In this document: piece after piece, positions 1 to 13,400 of the stretch
Layout of the letters: every line of letters starts with the position of its first letter
Numbering within the stretch: position 1 is the stretch's first letter
Source: a virus
DNA length: 47,991 bases
Virus record (IMG/VR): IMGVR_UViG_3300028581_000071
Location: 1 to 47,991 of that record
Strand: one strand, 5' to 3'
The notes under the pieces: model-generated
The model's database searches: none
Told to the model about the DNA's origin: nothing
The model's input: only the letters and a program-made list of their open reading frames with translations
Made by a program: the position numbers and the translations under genes

Positions 1-462
1 GCAATCGCACTTCCTTCTGTAGGATTTAATACAACGGACAGAACAGCTATTACTAGTCAGATTAATGCTACGTTGGGTGATCCGGGTATTCCAACTCCTA
101 ACTTAGTTGGCTCAATTCCAGATACTACTATAGCCACGCTTGAGGACCGTATTCAAACAACACGAGCAGAAGCCCGTGCAGCCCGTGCAGCCTTTGTCAG
201 CTTAGAGCAGGAAGCCAAAGTTTTGCTTGACGAATACAAGAGACTTGATAGAACATTGCCACCGGGAGACCCCAAGATCGCTGAATCGTATCAGAAATAT
301 CGTGACTTTATATACAGCGCAGAATATAGGGCTGCATCTGATAGGGCATGGGCAGCACGAGGAGCAAATAGAGACGCCGAATTCGCTCTCCTTGATCGCC
401 GGCGCGAGGAAACAGAAGTCGCACTGGAACGAGCCAGGGCGCGTTTAAATAGAGGAGGATAA
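1..462 (+). CDS. Unknown structural protein, C-terminal part (5' end outside window)
   Basis: The reading frame is open from base 1 and ends at the TAA at 460-462, so the gene begins upstream of the window. A TTG at 73 is an internal codon, not a convincing start. After a short Pro/Gly-rich stretch, about 100 residues are rich in Glu, Arg and Ala with heptad-like spacing, which suggests a long coiled coil or helical hairpin. It ends four bases before the gp25-like gene, and the GAGGAGG over its last codons is the ribosome binding site of that gene, so the two are co-transcribed. I do not recognise the family. Its place before gp25 and gp6 homologues suggests a baseplate or tail component, but this is only context. 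Confidence 0.75.
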   Translation, partial: AIALPSVGFNTTDRTAITSQINATLGDPGIPTPNLVGSIPDTTIATLEDRIQTTRAEARAARAAFVSLEQEAKVLLDEYKRLDRTLPPGDPKIAESYQKYRDFIYSAEYRAASDRAWAARGANRDAEFALLDRRREETEVALERARARLNRGG

Positions 463-465
463 CCT

Positions 466-969
466 ATGCCACAATACATCGGATTCAGTACACAAAACGC
501 TTGCTTACCGAGAAGCACAAACATGCAACTTAATAGTTCAATGAACCAGTCTGTTAGCATTAACGGTCTCAACATTAATGGCTACGGTATCCCCACAGGA
601 TACGGAAGAATTGGTAGCTCATTAATTCCTGGTAAAAAATTCACTTTAACTGACGAACAACTTGTGATCAGAGATTTCTTGAATGCGCTAAACATCCCGC
701 TTGGAAGCAAAGTTGGTCAACCGCAATTAGGAACATCGCTTTGGTCTTTCTTGTTTGAACCAAATACAGCAGATGTACAATTTCAGCTAGAAAATGAACT
801 TCGTCGGGTCGCATCACAGGATCCTAGACTTGCTCTCAACTTTGTTAAAGCCTTCCCACAAGAGCATGGTATGCTGATAGAAATCCAATGTTCTATCGTT
901 CCTTTTAACAACCCAGCGGTGTTGAACATTTTCTTTAACCAAGAAACTACGGTTGCTTCTCCGGTATAA
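466..969 (+). CDS. 25: Baseplate wedge protein, gp25-like
   Basis: This 167-residue protein carries the gp25/lysozyme-like baseplate wedge signature in its second half. A segment near residues 65-75 (VIRDFLNALNIPLGSKVGQP) is followed by a Gly-Thr-Ser-Leu-Trp pattern and the family's FEPNT motif near residues 97-101. The family is short (T4 gp25 has 132 residues); the extra length here is an N-terminal extension rich in Asn, Ser and Gly. In T4-like phages gp25 joins the baseplate wedge to the tail sheath and inner tube region. A strong GAGGAGG site sits just upstream of ATG 466. The gp6 homologue follows after 55 bases, as in many marine T4-like phages. Confidence 0.88.
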   Translation: MPQYIGFSTQNACLPRSTNMQLNSSMNQSVSINGLNINGYGIPTGYGRIGSSLIPGKKFTLTDEQLVIRDFLNALNIPLGSKVGQPQLGTSLWSFLFEPNTADVQFQLENELRRVASQDPRLALNFVKAFPQEHGMLIEIQCSIVPFNNPAVLNIFFNQETTVASPV

Positions 970-992
970 TCAAAATACACTTTTTTGATAAT

Positions 993-1000
993 GATAAATA
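993..1000 (+). promoter_or_regulatory. T4-type late promoter box (GATAAATA)
   Basis: GATAAATA lies 24 bases upstream of the gp6-like start, with a separate AAGAGAG ribosome binding site between them. T4 late promoters consist of a single TATAAATA box read by a gp55-type sigma factor; this differs only in the first base. The same box recurs before at least a dozen genes in the window. Confidence 0.65.
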
Positions 1001-1024
1001 TATTCATATCAAGAGAGTATAACT

Positions 1025-4000
1025 ATGGCATCAAGTTCCAGGCAATCAGCACTCTTCGGTCTTAATGACTGGAAGACCCTATATCAAACATACAATCAAG
1101 CTGACTTTCAGAGCTATGATTATGAAACCTTACGTAAGTCTTTCATTGATTACCTACGCCTATACTATCCAGAAACTTTCAACGACTACACTGAATCCTC
1201 AGAATTTATCGCATTGTTGGACGTTATTGCGTTCATGGGACAGGGTCTTGCGTTCCGTGATGATCTAAATGCCCGTGAAAATTTTATTGATACTGCTGAA
1301 CGCCGTGACTCTGTTATCAAGCTAGCTAATCTTGTCTCTTACACTCCAAAGCGCAACCTAGCTGGTCAAGGCTACCTAAAGGTTACTAGTCTTCAGACTA
1401 CTCAGAACATCACTGATATTAACGGTATGAATTTAGGTAATCAGACCGTTCTTTGGAACGATCCTGCTAACCCTAATTGGCTAGAACAGATGAATACCAT
1501 TTGGAATGCTGCTCTGATCAACACACAGAGAATCGGCAGACCGGGCAACACGACTGATGTTCTAGGAGTCACGACTAGCGAATACGCATTACAGATTCCT
1601 ACTACATCTTTGCCAATCATCCCCTTCACATCTGTCATTAACGGCATGAACATGAACTTTGAACTAGTAAGTACATCTACTATTGGTGAAGACTATGTGT
1701 ATGAAATTCCCCCGGCTCCGTCTGGCAGATTCAACATGTTGTATCGTAATGACAAGTTAGGATTTGGATCCCCTGAAACTGGATTCTTCTTCTACTTCAA
1801 GCAAGGTCAGTTGCAGAATTACGATTTCTCACTTCAACAACAAATTTCAAATCAAAATATCGGTATCGGCAATATCGAAGGTGTCAACAACACAGACACT
1901 TGGTTGTATCAGATCAATAGCAACAACACAAGAACCCTTTGGACTCAGGTTGCCAACATCTATGCTAATGCGTATCTGCAAACTGAAACTTCAGGAAGAA
2001 AAATCTTCTCAGTAAACTCAGGCTTCAATGATACGGTGTCTTATATTTTCGGCGATGGCGTCTTCTCTGAAATTCCTCTAGGAAATTTCAGAGCATATGT
2101 TCGCGCAGGAAACGCGCTAACATACACCATCGACCCAAACGAGATGAACGGTGTTACTATATCGTTCACCTATCTTGATAGAACAGGCAGACCGCAAACT
2201 CTCACTGCTGGCCTGACCCTCACATTAACAGTTTCCAATGCACAGGCACGTGAGTCTTTACAAGACATTAAGCAACGAGCACCAACACGTTACTACACCC
2301 AAAACAGAATGGTTAACGGTGAAGACTATAACAATTTCCCATATACGCTGTATAGCTCGATCATTAAGTCTAAGGCAATTAACCGTTCTTCTATCGGTGT
2401 ATCAAAGAACTTAGATTTACTTGACCCTACCGGCAAGTACTCAAGCACCAATTCTTTTGGAAGCGATGGGGCATTGTTCCAAAGTGATGCAGAGGGGTTC
2501 TTAACTCTAACAATCAATAATAGCAGCGAAATCATTTCGTTCTTTACTAATACCCTAGCTTCAGTGCTAGCGTTGAACAGGGCTAATCAGTATTACATTC
2601 AGAACTATCCTAGATATACTGTAACAAATCCAGCGACTACACCTGCATCACAGGTCATCTATTGGAAGACTAGTACAGTAGACACTAGTACTGAGTCAGG
2701 TTATTTTTATAACGTGCTAGGTGCGCTCGAAACACCACAGTCTGTAGGGACTTTTGCATCCACTAATCTAAAGTATGTCACTACCGGCGCCTTGTGTAAG
2801 TTCGTTGCACCATCTGGATTTTATTTTGATGCCAATAACAGATTGCAATCTGGTATTCCGGGTCCGGGTGACTCTAGCTACATTTGGACTACTATATTGA
2901 ATGTTGCAGGTGATGGTAGTAACAATAATCAAGGTAGCTTCGCCAACGGAACAGGGCCTATCAAGATTAGTGGATATTTGCCCAATGATGCGATTCTAGC
3001 GCAAGTAATTCCTGTATTTGATAATTCTATTCCTGCTGAGGTTATACAAGAATGTGCGTTGAGAATGGAACTACAACAGGACTTCACTCTGCTATTTGAC
3101 AATTCACTGTTGATCAATCAACAACGCTGGTCTGTCGCTAGGGCTGACAGAGAAAATTATTTTGTCAAGTTTGTGTGCACCGGAACTAATGCCTACACAA
3201 TCACTTACCGTTCATTAGCATACTACTTTGGATCAGTAGCCGACACTAGGTTCACTTTTAACAGAGACGAGATCGTTTACGATCCTTTCTCAGGAAAAGT
3301 CATTCAAGATTTTGTTAACGTTCTTTCAGTAAACCCTCAACCTAATCCCAACTCAACGCAAGCATTAGGTAGAGACTACAAAATAAATGTTGTCGGTCAG
3401 ACTACACAGAGTGACGGGTACATCAACGACTTTGAAGTAGAAGTTGCAGCCACCGACGTTAACAATCGTCAATTGATCGCAAACCCAGACTTCTTTAATG
3501 AGATCACTGGATATGTCACTCTAGGAACTAATGTAGGAATCTATACGTTCTTCGAAACAGTGATAGATCCATTCAATTTGTCGAGGCAGTATGTTATTCC
3601 GTCATCTGACATCGTGTATGCATATTCAACACTCAATCAAATTGAAGTAGTGAAGTATGACTATCCTTTGGGACAAGTTTTTTATGCATTCGGTGAAGAT
3701 AGATTCTATGCATCGGTGCAAGACCTTACTGTTCTTACTCCTTTTTATATCATGACGTTGCAACCACAGTATTCTATGATGCCAGGTCGTCAAGGAATGT
3801 CCTTCCAATATAGACACAATTCCAATAATACGAACAGAATTGATCCTGCAACTACAAACATCATTGATATGTATGTAGTGACTCAATCGTATTATACTGC
3901 CTATCAAAATTATATTCAAGACACCACCGGAACTATTCCTCTTCCGGAAAGCCCAACGATGACTGAACTTGGTCAAAACTACGGTCAGCTTCAAGATTAT

Positions 4001-4411
4001 AAAATGTTGTCAGATTCGGTGATTCTAAATAGTGTCGTGTTCAAGCCTCTCTTTGGTCCTAAAGCTGCGTCTGCATTACAGGGTACTATTAAGGTCATCA
4101 AGGCAAGCAGCACAAATGCAAGCAACAGTGAGATCAGAAGTGCTGTATTAACCGCGATGAACGAATATTTCAATGTCAATAACTGGGACTTTGGGGACAC
4201 ATTCTACTTCTCAGAACTAAGTGCGTATCTTCACGCAGAGTGCGGCGATTTAATTAGCTCGGCTGTTCTTGTTCCCAATGACCCGCAAAAACCATTCGGG
4301 GACTTGTATGAAATCAAATGTTTACCGTACGAAATTTTCGCAAACGCAGCTACACCAAATGATATCGTAGTTGTGGCGGCGTTGACACCCGCAGAACTCC
4401 AAGTTGCATAA
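1025..4411 (+). CDS. 6: Baseplate wedge protein, gp6-like
   Basis: The first 120 residues match the conserved start of T4-like gp6: an aromatic-rich DFQSYDYETLRKSFIDYL segment, then FNDYTESSEFIALLDVIAF, then DLNARENFIDTAERRDSVIKL and the SYTPK motif. In T4, gp6 dimers form the inner ring that links baseplate wedges. At 1,128 residues it is much longer than T4 gp6 (660), but long versions are usual in marine T4-like phages. The middle of the protein is beta-rich with many Asn, Thr and Tyr residues. The last 100 residues, including a stretch on tail assembly order (residues about 1030-1110), are more conserved in character. It follows gp25 and precedes the giant structural gene. Confidence 0.9.
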   Translation: MASSSRQSALFGLNDWKTLYQTYNQADFQSYDYETLRKSFIDYLRLYYPETFNDYTESSEFIALLDVIAFMGQGLAFRDDLNARENFIDTAERRDSVIKLANLVSYTPKRNLAGQGYLKVTSLQTTQNITDINGMNLGNQTVLWNDPANPNWLEQMNTIWNAALINTQRIGRPGNTTDVLGVTTSEYALQIPTTSLPIIPFTSVINGMNMNFELVSTSTIGEDYVYEIPPAPSGRFNMLYRNDKLGFGSPETGFFFYFKQGQLQNYDFSLQQQISNQNIGIGNIEGVNNTDTWLYQINSNNTRTLWTQVANIYANAYLQTETSGRKIFSVNSGFNDTVSYIFGDGVFSEIPLGNFRAYVRAGNALTYTIDPNEMNGVTISFTYLDRTGRPQTLTAGLTLTLTVSNAQARESLQDIKQRAPTRYYTQNRMVNGEDYNNFPYTLYSSIIKSKAINRSSIGVSKNLDLLDPTGKYSSTNSFGSDGALFQSDAEGFLTLTINNSSEIISFFTNTLASVLALNRANQYYIQNYPRYTVTNPATTPASQVIYWKTSTVDTSTESGYFYNVLGALETPQSVGTFASTNLKYVTTGALCKFVAPSGFYFDANNRLQSGIPGPGDSSYIWTTILNVAGDGSNNNQGSFANGTGPIKISGYLPNDAILAQVIPVFDNSIPAEVIQECALRMELQQDFTLLFDNSLLINQQRWSVARADRENYFVKFVCTGTNAYTITYRSLAYYFGSVADTRFTFNRDEIVYDPFSGKVIQDFVNVLSVNPQPNPNSTQALGRDYKINVVGQTTQSDGYINDFEVEVAATDVNNRQLIANPDFFNEITGYVTLGTNVGIYTFFETVIDPFNLSRQYVIPSSDIVYAYSTLNQIEVVKYDYPLGQVFYAFGEDRFYASVQDLTVLTPFYIMTLQPQYSMMPGRQGMSFQYRHNSNNTNRIDPATTNIIDMYVVTQSYYTAYQNYIQDTTGTIPLPESPTMTELGQNYGQLQDYKMLSDSVILNSVVFKPLFGPKAASALQGTIKVIKASSTNASNSEIRSAVLTAMNEYFNVNNWDFGDTFYFSELSAYLHAECGDLISSAVLVPNDPQKPFGDLYEIKCLPYEIFANAATPNDIVVVAALTPAELQVA

Positions 4412-4412
4412 A

Positions 4413-4420
4413 GATAAATA
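4413..4420 (+). promoter_or_regulatory. T4-type late promoter box (GATAAATA), start-proximal
   Basis: GATAAATA begins two bases after the gp6-like stop codon and ends only five bases before the ATG at 4426. There is no Shine-Dalgarno motif in the gap. If it works like a T4 late promoter, transcription would begin at or next to the start codon. Confidence 0.6.
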
Positions 4421-4425
4421 TATAG

Positions 4426-7400
4426 ATGGCTAGAGTAAGAACACTTAATTTTCTTCCAGAGGTTTTTCAAACCCCTCCCAACGCACAGTTTTTGGCAGCA
4501 ACCCTGGATCAACTCGTAAATCCACCGAGTGTAGCAAACATCCAGGGCTATGTTGGTAGTACATTTGGAACCGGTGTCAATGCAACAGATGCATACGTCA
4601 CTGAACCTACTAAAACTCGCGCAGACTATCAGCTAGATCCTAGTGTTGTCTTTACTAAACCAAACGAATCTGCTGCTACAGATTTCATCACTTATCCTGG
4701 AATCATCGATGCTCTCAAGATGGAAGGTGGAATAACTGAAAACAATGACAGATTGTTTACAAGTCAATTCTATTCCTGGGATTCGTTCACTAATCTAGAC
4801 GCCCTAATCAACTTCAATCAGTATTATTGGTTACCGGAAGGGCCTCCTTCTGTTCAGGTTGCAGCATCGACTGTATTCTCAAGAGAAGCATTTGTTGTTA
4901 CGGACAACACTAACACGTATAGTATCGTTAGAGAAGGTTCTACCAGATCAAATACTAATCCTGCAATCACATTATTGAGAGGCGGCACGTATACTTTTGA
5001 AGTAGACCAGACCTCCCCGTTTTGGATTCAGGGTGCTCCGGGCGTTTCTGGAAATAGCCCAACCCAGCCAAATCAATCAGTGCGCGACGTATACGGTGTA
5101 ACCAATAACGGCGCCACTTCGGGTCTTGTTACTTTTGAAGTTCCGCAACGTAACGCACAAGACGAATATATCTTCCCCACTACAGTTAACACTGATGTGA
5201 TTAGCACTAGCTCCTTTGATGACATCAACGGTCAATTCGTAAACTCTTTCGAGGGAATCGACGGAATCACATCTTTGTTAGGATTGCGTGTTGCTTTCTA
5301 TAACACCCCGCAACCAATTGCATATATTTCTTCTTACTTTGATGAAGTCGAATACGATACCAATGCTCCTGATTTAGTTGCACCTATCACACTCACTGTT
5401 GATAGTTGCGACCCTAGCGCATTTACTTTAGCTTCAGGTAGCACAAGCGGATTGATTGTGGGCGGCACATTAACATTCACTGGAGCCAGCTTTGGTGGTA
5501 TTAACATAGGACAAGTTTACTTCATTCAAAGTATTCCGAACTCAACGTCATTCACTATTTCAACTGCATTGAACGGGGACCCAATCACGTTGACTGCGGC
5601 TTCGGGTACAATGACAGTCAACGTCAATCAGGGTCTGTATGAAGATGGGTTTAATGTAAATGTAGGAAACACCTTCTTTGTAGTTACATATATCGGAGAC
5701 CCAAACGACCCAATCATAAGATTGATTCCAGACGGAGCAATTCCGTCAGACACTCGCATCTTGCCCGTTTACGGCACGGAATGGAATAATAGACCTTTCT
5801 ATCTTAACGATTCGAACAACCTAGAACTGATTCCGTATATCAGCGCACCGCTCGACGTTCTCTACTATCAAGACGGAACCAATCCAAATAAAGTAGGTAT
5901 TATTCGTCTCATCGAAGATAACTTGAATAATACTATCAATGTCGATACACAAATTCTAGGTCGCACAAACTATACATCTCCTAACGGGGTTGTGTTTACT
6001 AATGGGTTGAAAGTAAGTTTTAACGGTGACGTTATCCCCACAAGCTATCTTACCGGAGAATACTACGTCCAGGGCGTAGGAACCTCAATTGATCTAGTAC
6101 CTGTCGAAACACTCGTAGTACCGGAAGATTTCAGTGAAGGTGAATATAACGCATGGGATATCTTAGACTGGGATATCGGTAATTGGGATATTAGCCTTGA
6201 TATTCCTGTTCAAGCTGACTATATTACCATTGCACGTAACTCAATTAACAAGAATGCATGGGCAAGAAGTAACCGCTGGTTCCACATCGATGTAATTACT
6301 GCGACTGCAACATACAACGATGATCCTACTATTGTGACAACATATGCAAATATTTCTCACAAAGCTGCAAGACCTATCATTGAGTTCTACCCAAACTTAA
6401 AGCTATTCAATTCTGGTGCAGTAGGTAAAGATCCAGTAGACTTCATTGATACCACTAACACCGACGCATTGTCAACTGTTCCTGGGTCACTAGCATATTA
6501 CCCAGACATTGAAGTTTACTCAACTACAAACGCTGCAACAGTAACCAGTGTATCTGGGTCTCCAATCAACGATGAGAGTTTTGTAGCCGGAAGATATTAC
6601 GAAATTGCAGTATTAGGTACTACCAATTGGAATACTGTTGCCGGAACTACCGGTGTTACTTATGCAGTAGGTAATGTTGTTCTCTGTGTAAGTCCCGGAA
6701 CAGGCACCGGCACTGCATATCAAGTTTCAACTACTGTTACTGTTCCAGTCAGTAGTATTACCGGAACACTGGCGCAATATATGTTTGTCGGAGATCAAAA
6801 GAATTATCTACCAACAAACAGCCAAATCAATAGTTTATCCTCTGATGGAACAAACTACACATTAGTGGTAACTTGGCCAGTTGCTATTGCGGTTACGGGC
6901 GGTACCACTACGCTTGTTGCTAGCGATACTACTGTTAATAACTATAGTTTATTCCCTGGCGCTCGTGTAATCTTTGCTGCTGACAATGATGTGAATGTAA
7001 GAAACAAGATTTATGTTTCTAACTTTTCGGTTGTCGCACCGTCAACGCAGCCGGTAATAACTCTTATCGTGGCTGAAGACGGGATAGTAGCTCCCGATAC
7101 ACAAACTGTAGTGACACGCGGCTTCGCAAACGCAGGGCTGAGTTATTGGTTCGACGGCATCGACTGGATGCAGTCACAGCAGAAGACACAATTAAACCAA
7201 GCTCCTGAATTCGACATTTTAGATGGAAACGGTATCAGCTTCAGTGATCCTGTTGTATACCCAAGTACGACCTTTACAGGTTGTAAATTATTCAACTACA
7301 CATTAGGGTCAGGCGCAAAAGATCCGGTGTTGGGCTTCCCAATTCGTTACAGTTCCGTATCTAACCTAGGTGACGTTAGTTTTGATGTCTCTCTGAACTC

Positions 7401-10400
7401 TGACACATTCTCGTACGTCTATGGCGGTAACCCATTCAATCAAAAAGTTAACACTGGGTATGTTTACAATATAACGTCTGATGTTTCATACACTAGATTG
7501 TTAGGTTGGGAAACCGCGATTGCACCTAGCCAGCAATATCAAATCTTCAATTTTGATTTCTCACTGACTGCACCAGCATATATCTTTAAATGCGACATCG
7601 CAGCACTGCCGGCACTTCAACCAGATGAGACGGGTTGGCCAAGAGTTAAGGTATACATCAATAACGTATATCAAGAACCTTCTGATTACTCGGTAGAGAT
7701 CGGAACCAACACGACAACAATACAATTGTTCACCCAAATCGATGAAAACACACTAGTGCAGGTACTATTGCTAAGTGATCAAGTCAGCAAGGTTGGATAC
7801 TATCAAGTTCCTCTCAACTTGAGCAACAACCCACTCAATACAGACATAACTACTGTAAATACCGGTGACATTAGAACACAGTATCAAGATATTTTCATCA
7901 ATGCGCCTAATACAACAGGAACAATCTTTGGTTCAAATAACTTTAGAGACTGCGGTAACCTAAATCCATACGGCACCAAGATCATTCAAAATAGTGCATC
8001 ACTCGTGCTACCAGGAACATTCCTACGTAATCCGCAGTACAATCTGTTTAATGCGTTGCAATTCAACTCTCGTGAATATGTCAAGTACAAGCAACTGTTG
8101 GTAGATACAGTTCAGAAGACCCCTTACGAGCAGCGTTATACTCCAGCAGAAATTCTAGATGAAGCATTAGATCAAATCACTGCGGCGAAGAGTGAAATCA
8201 ATGCGTTCTTCTGGTCAGACATGTTGCCAAACAAGTCTTCGTACATTAGCAACTCCTACATATTCAACAACGATTTAGATAGATCACAATATCCACTAAG
8301 TCATGTGTACAACTTTGAGACTGCAAACTATAATGGTGTTCTCGTATACATAAGTCGTGCGGTTGACAATATCATTGTTGAAAAGCAACTGCTTATTGGT
8401 ACAGAGTATGTGGTTAGCACGGATTCACCTACACTTACTATCACTATCCCAATGCAAGATGGAGATATAGTAACTATCAGAGAATATAATCAGACTTACG
8501 GGTCATATGTTCCTAACACCCCAACTAAGTTAGGAATCTATCCTAAGTATATTCCTCAAGTAATCCTCGACTCTAACTATTTGATTCCAACGTATTTCAT
8601 TCTTGGGCATGATGGGTCGTATACTAAGTTGTACGGTGATTATATTCCTCAAGCTGACATCCTTGTTGACTTCAGAGACCAAGCATTGCTAGAATTCGAA
8701 AAGAGAGTTTATAACAATCTCAAATTAAGTACTGAAACACCTATCACACGATATGAAGTTGTACCGGGCTTCTTTAGAGACCCTACTTATTCATGGGATG
8801 AATTCTTAAGAATTTACTCAACACAGTTCTTAAACTGGATTGGGCAAAATCGTATTGACTATAAGACTCAGTACTTCTCAAGAGTAAATGAATTTACTTA
8901 CAACTATACAAATTCTACAAGTAAACTAGACAACAGTCCTATCCTTCAGGGTTATTGGAGAGGGGTGTATGAGTATTACTACGACACTACTACTCCAGAC
9001 ACTACTCCCTGGGAAATGCTTGGCTTCACTATCATGCCGACTTGGTGGACTGCTCGTTACGGTCCTGCACCCTACACTAGTGACAACGGCATTCTTTGGG
9101 ATGATCTAGAGCAAGGCTTGATCTGGAACAATGGCGCCCCCTACATCAATCCTCTAGTAGCTCGCCCGGGCCTAACTACAATCATTCCTGTAAATTCGAA
9201 CGGTGACTTGCTGTCACCATTCAAAGTAATAGTCAGTAACTACAACCCAAGCACTTTTAATAAAGATTGGGTTGTAGGAGATGACGGTCCTGCTGAGTTA
9301 AGCTATCGCCGTAGCTCGACTTTCCCGTTTGACTTAGCGAGAATTTTTGCGTTAACTCGTCCAGCCGAGTTCTACAATCTTTGCGTAGACCTAGACAACT
9401 ACAAGTACAATGCAGAATTTAATCAGTACCTGTTCAATGACAGAAGCCATCTTGTACCTAGCAATATAGAAGTTTACGGCAATGGCACTCCAAAGACTAG
9501 TTACATCAACTGGATTGTTGACTATGAGAAGCAACAAGGCATTGATGCGACTACTGAGATTACCACAACACTAGATAACCTAGACGTTAGACTGGTATAT
9601 CGTCTCGCCGGCTACAGCGACAAGTCTATGCTGCAATTTTATGTGGAAAAGCCAACACCGTCTAGCACTAATGCTTCGTTACTAATTCCAGACGAAAGCT
9701 ACTCAATATTGCTGTATGACAATCAACCGTTTGATCGGCTGTTGTTCAGCGGTGTTATCATTCAACAGAACCAAGATTATTGGACAGTATACGGTAACTC
9801 ACAGAACATAGCTTACTTTGAAATATTAGATCCGGCTTTTAATGGCAATTTTACTACCCTTTCTCTTGAAAAACAAACAGTGCAGGTTGCTGTAAATTAT
9901 ACTACTGATATATCTTTCGTTCCGTATGGCACTAAGTTTTATACACCGCAGGACGTTGCTCAATTCTTGCTATCGTATGGTAAATACCTAGAATCAAAAG
10001 GCATGATGTTTAATGATGTTCAGAATGGCATTCCTATTACTTGGACACAAATGGTCTATGAATTCCTGTACTGGATACAAACAGGATGGTCAAATGGCAG
10101 TGTCATCACGCTAAATCCTGCGGCAACAACATTAGATGTGAATCAGCCTAGTGCGCTCGTTCAACCATTAACGATCCAGCAGCAGAACTTTGTTCTAAAT
10201 CAGAACTTGTATCCGATCAGACTGAATGATCTTTGTGTTAACCGCGACGATACACTGTTCCACATGCATACGCTTAACAGCGGCGATACAATGGCATATG
10301 CTCAGTTCAACTTTAGTAACTTTGAACACGGCATCGTGTTCGATAACACGACACTGTTTAACGATATCATCTACAACTTGACCACTGGGTTGCGCCAAAA

Positions 10401-13400
10401 TAGAATCTACGTTCGCGGTCAAAAGACTGCTGAATGGAACGGCACGGTCAATGCTTGGGGATTCATCGTTAATCAATCAGACATCCAAGAATTCAATTCC
10501 TTTATAAAGTATACCAAGAATGAAATCGTAAGATACAAGAATAAGTATTGGACTTCATTGACGATCATTGAACCATCTAACGTGTTTGACGAGACTAAAT
10601 GGAAGCGCATAAATTATAGTGATATTCAGCAGGGAATGTTTGCTAACCCAAGCACCCGAGCATATGAAAGCACTCTTTATTACAACGCAGAAAAGGCTAA
10701 TCTAGAAAAGGATGCAGACTTACTTGCATTCTCTTTGATTGGGTATAGACCAAGAGATTATCTCGCACTCATTGACTTGACTAGTACTGCTCAGGTTCAA
10801 GTATACAAGAATCTAATCAAGAACAAAGGTACTCTTAACGCACTAAGTGCATTTAAAGGTGCTAATCTTCCTCAAGGTGGAATTCAATACGACATCTATG
10901 AAAATTGGGCGATCAAGTCCGGTGAGTACGGCGGAGTACTAAATGAAAACTTCGTAGAATTCAGAATCAACCAAACGAGCATGACCGGCGATCCTGCTAT
11001 CGTCAGTTTGACTAACGGTGAAAGCACCGAAGGGGCAATGCAAGAAATTCCTCTTTCTAACCTGTTCAACTACGGTACTGCAATTAGCTCACCTAATATT
11101 CTTAGCACGACTACGCCATATGCGACTCAAGGTCTATACCCAAGCGCAGGTTACGTCAACTTCAATGACGTTAAGATGTCAACATATTTCTATGCAGGGT
11201 TGCCGACAGCAACTAACATCAACGGCACGATCATTCCTATTCAGAATTTCTATGTAGGTGAGTATCTTTGGATGGCAAACTTCAAAGAGAAGTGGGGCGT
11301 CTTTAGATGGAAAACCATCGGACAAGTAACTCAAGTTAGAAATAATCAAAATCAAACTGCTACCGTTACGTTCAGTGCACCGCACGAACTACAAAGACTA
11401 GATCCTATGGCAATCATCAATTTTGCCGCAAACATCGACGGGTACTACATCGTAACAGATATTGTTAATATGAATGAAGTCATCATCAATCTTTCTGTTG
11501 TTGGGGCAAATCAATCTTCTGTACAAGGTAGAGGATTAGGATTTGCGTTTGAATCTCAGCGTGTAGCAACCCCTAGTGAAATCGAAGCACTAGACCTAAC
11601 TGAAAACGAATTCATTAAAAATACGGTTTGGGTTGATGAGAATAACGACGGTGGTTGGGCAGTTTATCGCAAGAGCATCAATTATCAATACGAAGCACAA
11701 TTCCAGATTCCGCAATCGTCTACCTACGGTTCTGCTGTTGCATACACTGATCAAGCAGGGTACTTGATTGGAGATGCTGGAAGTAACGTAGTCTATAGAT
11801 ATTCGTATGATCCGATGAGCAATACCTCACAACTATATCAGACTGTAACTCCATACAGTCCTGCTGTAAGTTCAGGGTTTGGGTCATCTATCGCATATGC
11901 ACAGAACGTTTACGCTATCGCTGCAAATGATCCTACATCAGGTACAAACAAAACTTATGTCTATGTGATCAATGATAGCATTGTTTCAAAATACATGTTG
12001 GAATATCAGCCGCCCATTTCTGGCTCAGTAAATGACATCGCAATGTCTGATGACGCCAACTGGATGTATCTCGGTATTCCTGATTCAGGGGTCGTCTCAG
12101 TTTATCGCAGAGATAACATCCTAATCAACGCCGGCTACCTCACAGTAGGTGAAACTTATACTATCACTACATTAGGCGATACGGATTGGGTAGCTGCCGG
12201 AGCAATCGACAACAAAGTAGGAATTTCATTTATCGCATCGAACAGCGGAAGTGCATTACTTTCCGGCGGAGTCGTATTCGGGACAGCTACTCAGACAACA
12301 TACAAGCTCGCTACTACTATCGACTGCACTGCTCTGGGACTTACTTCAGCTAGTGCATTTGGTCAATCAGTTGCAACAAACTATGACGGTAGTGTGCTTA
12401 CTGTCGGTGCACCTAAGGTTATCTTAAACTCATCAATTGACAATTGGGGAGCAGCTTATATTTACCAAAGAGCAGAACAGAATTTTGAAACACAATCTAC
12501 TAGCATCCTTTATCAGCCACAAACATTCCAGCTAGCGTGGACTCCTACAGATACTAAACAGGTTCTTTCTTCAGTTTCTGTAACTAGTAACTATTTGACA
12601 GTCAACAGTGCTTCTGGGTTATATGAAGGCATGCCAGTCATGTTTACTGGCACCGGCTTCAGTACTAGCGGCATTAGTCCTTACATTACTTACTACATTC
12701 AAGATATTGTCGGAAGCACTATCGCATTGAAGAATTCACGTTCTACTAATACTCCGATTACCCTAACCAACAGTACAGTATCCTGCACAATGTATCCGCA
12801 GGACAGTCAGCTATATGTTTCAGTCAACGGCACTGTTGTTCAAGACGACAACTATGCAGTAGGTGAGAACACGTTCTATTATACCGGTGCTCTGCGAGTA
12901 GGTGATATAGTAAATGTGAGCGGCAATGAATTCTTCATGGTACAAGAAGTGAACTCTGACTACACTGAAAGAAGCGATATCTATTATGGCACATCTGTGG
13001 AAACTACTAGATACGGTTCCGACGTTCTTGTTGGTTCTCCGTACGAGATTGACACTGAAGGTAGAGAAGGCGCGGTTTACAGTTATATCAACGGCGGCGC
13101 TAAGTATGGTGTAGTAATTGGTACTTCACCTTGCAATCTTCTTGGTACACGAACTCTCTTGATCAACGGATATGCAGCATTCTTGCCTGCAGGTAATGCA
13201 ACTACCGTAGCGAATGCAATTAACAATTCTAGAATCACGAACGTAAGAGCAATTGCAACAGCAGACAACAAGATCATTATCCAGCTGGTCGACAATAATC
13301 TAGCAGGGGTCGATGACAAGCTAGTATTGTCTGTGTTTAATAACAGTGTCTTGAACGAATTGGGTATCCAGCTTTACACTAACACTCAAACTATCAAGTG

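Noticed and set aside
969-989. Hairpin ATCAAAA/TTTTGAT as a terminator after the gp25-like gene
   Set aside because: The stem is almost all A-T with no G/C-rich core, so it is too weak to call. A late box follows it at once.
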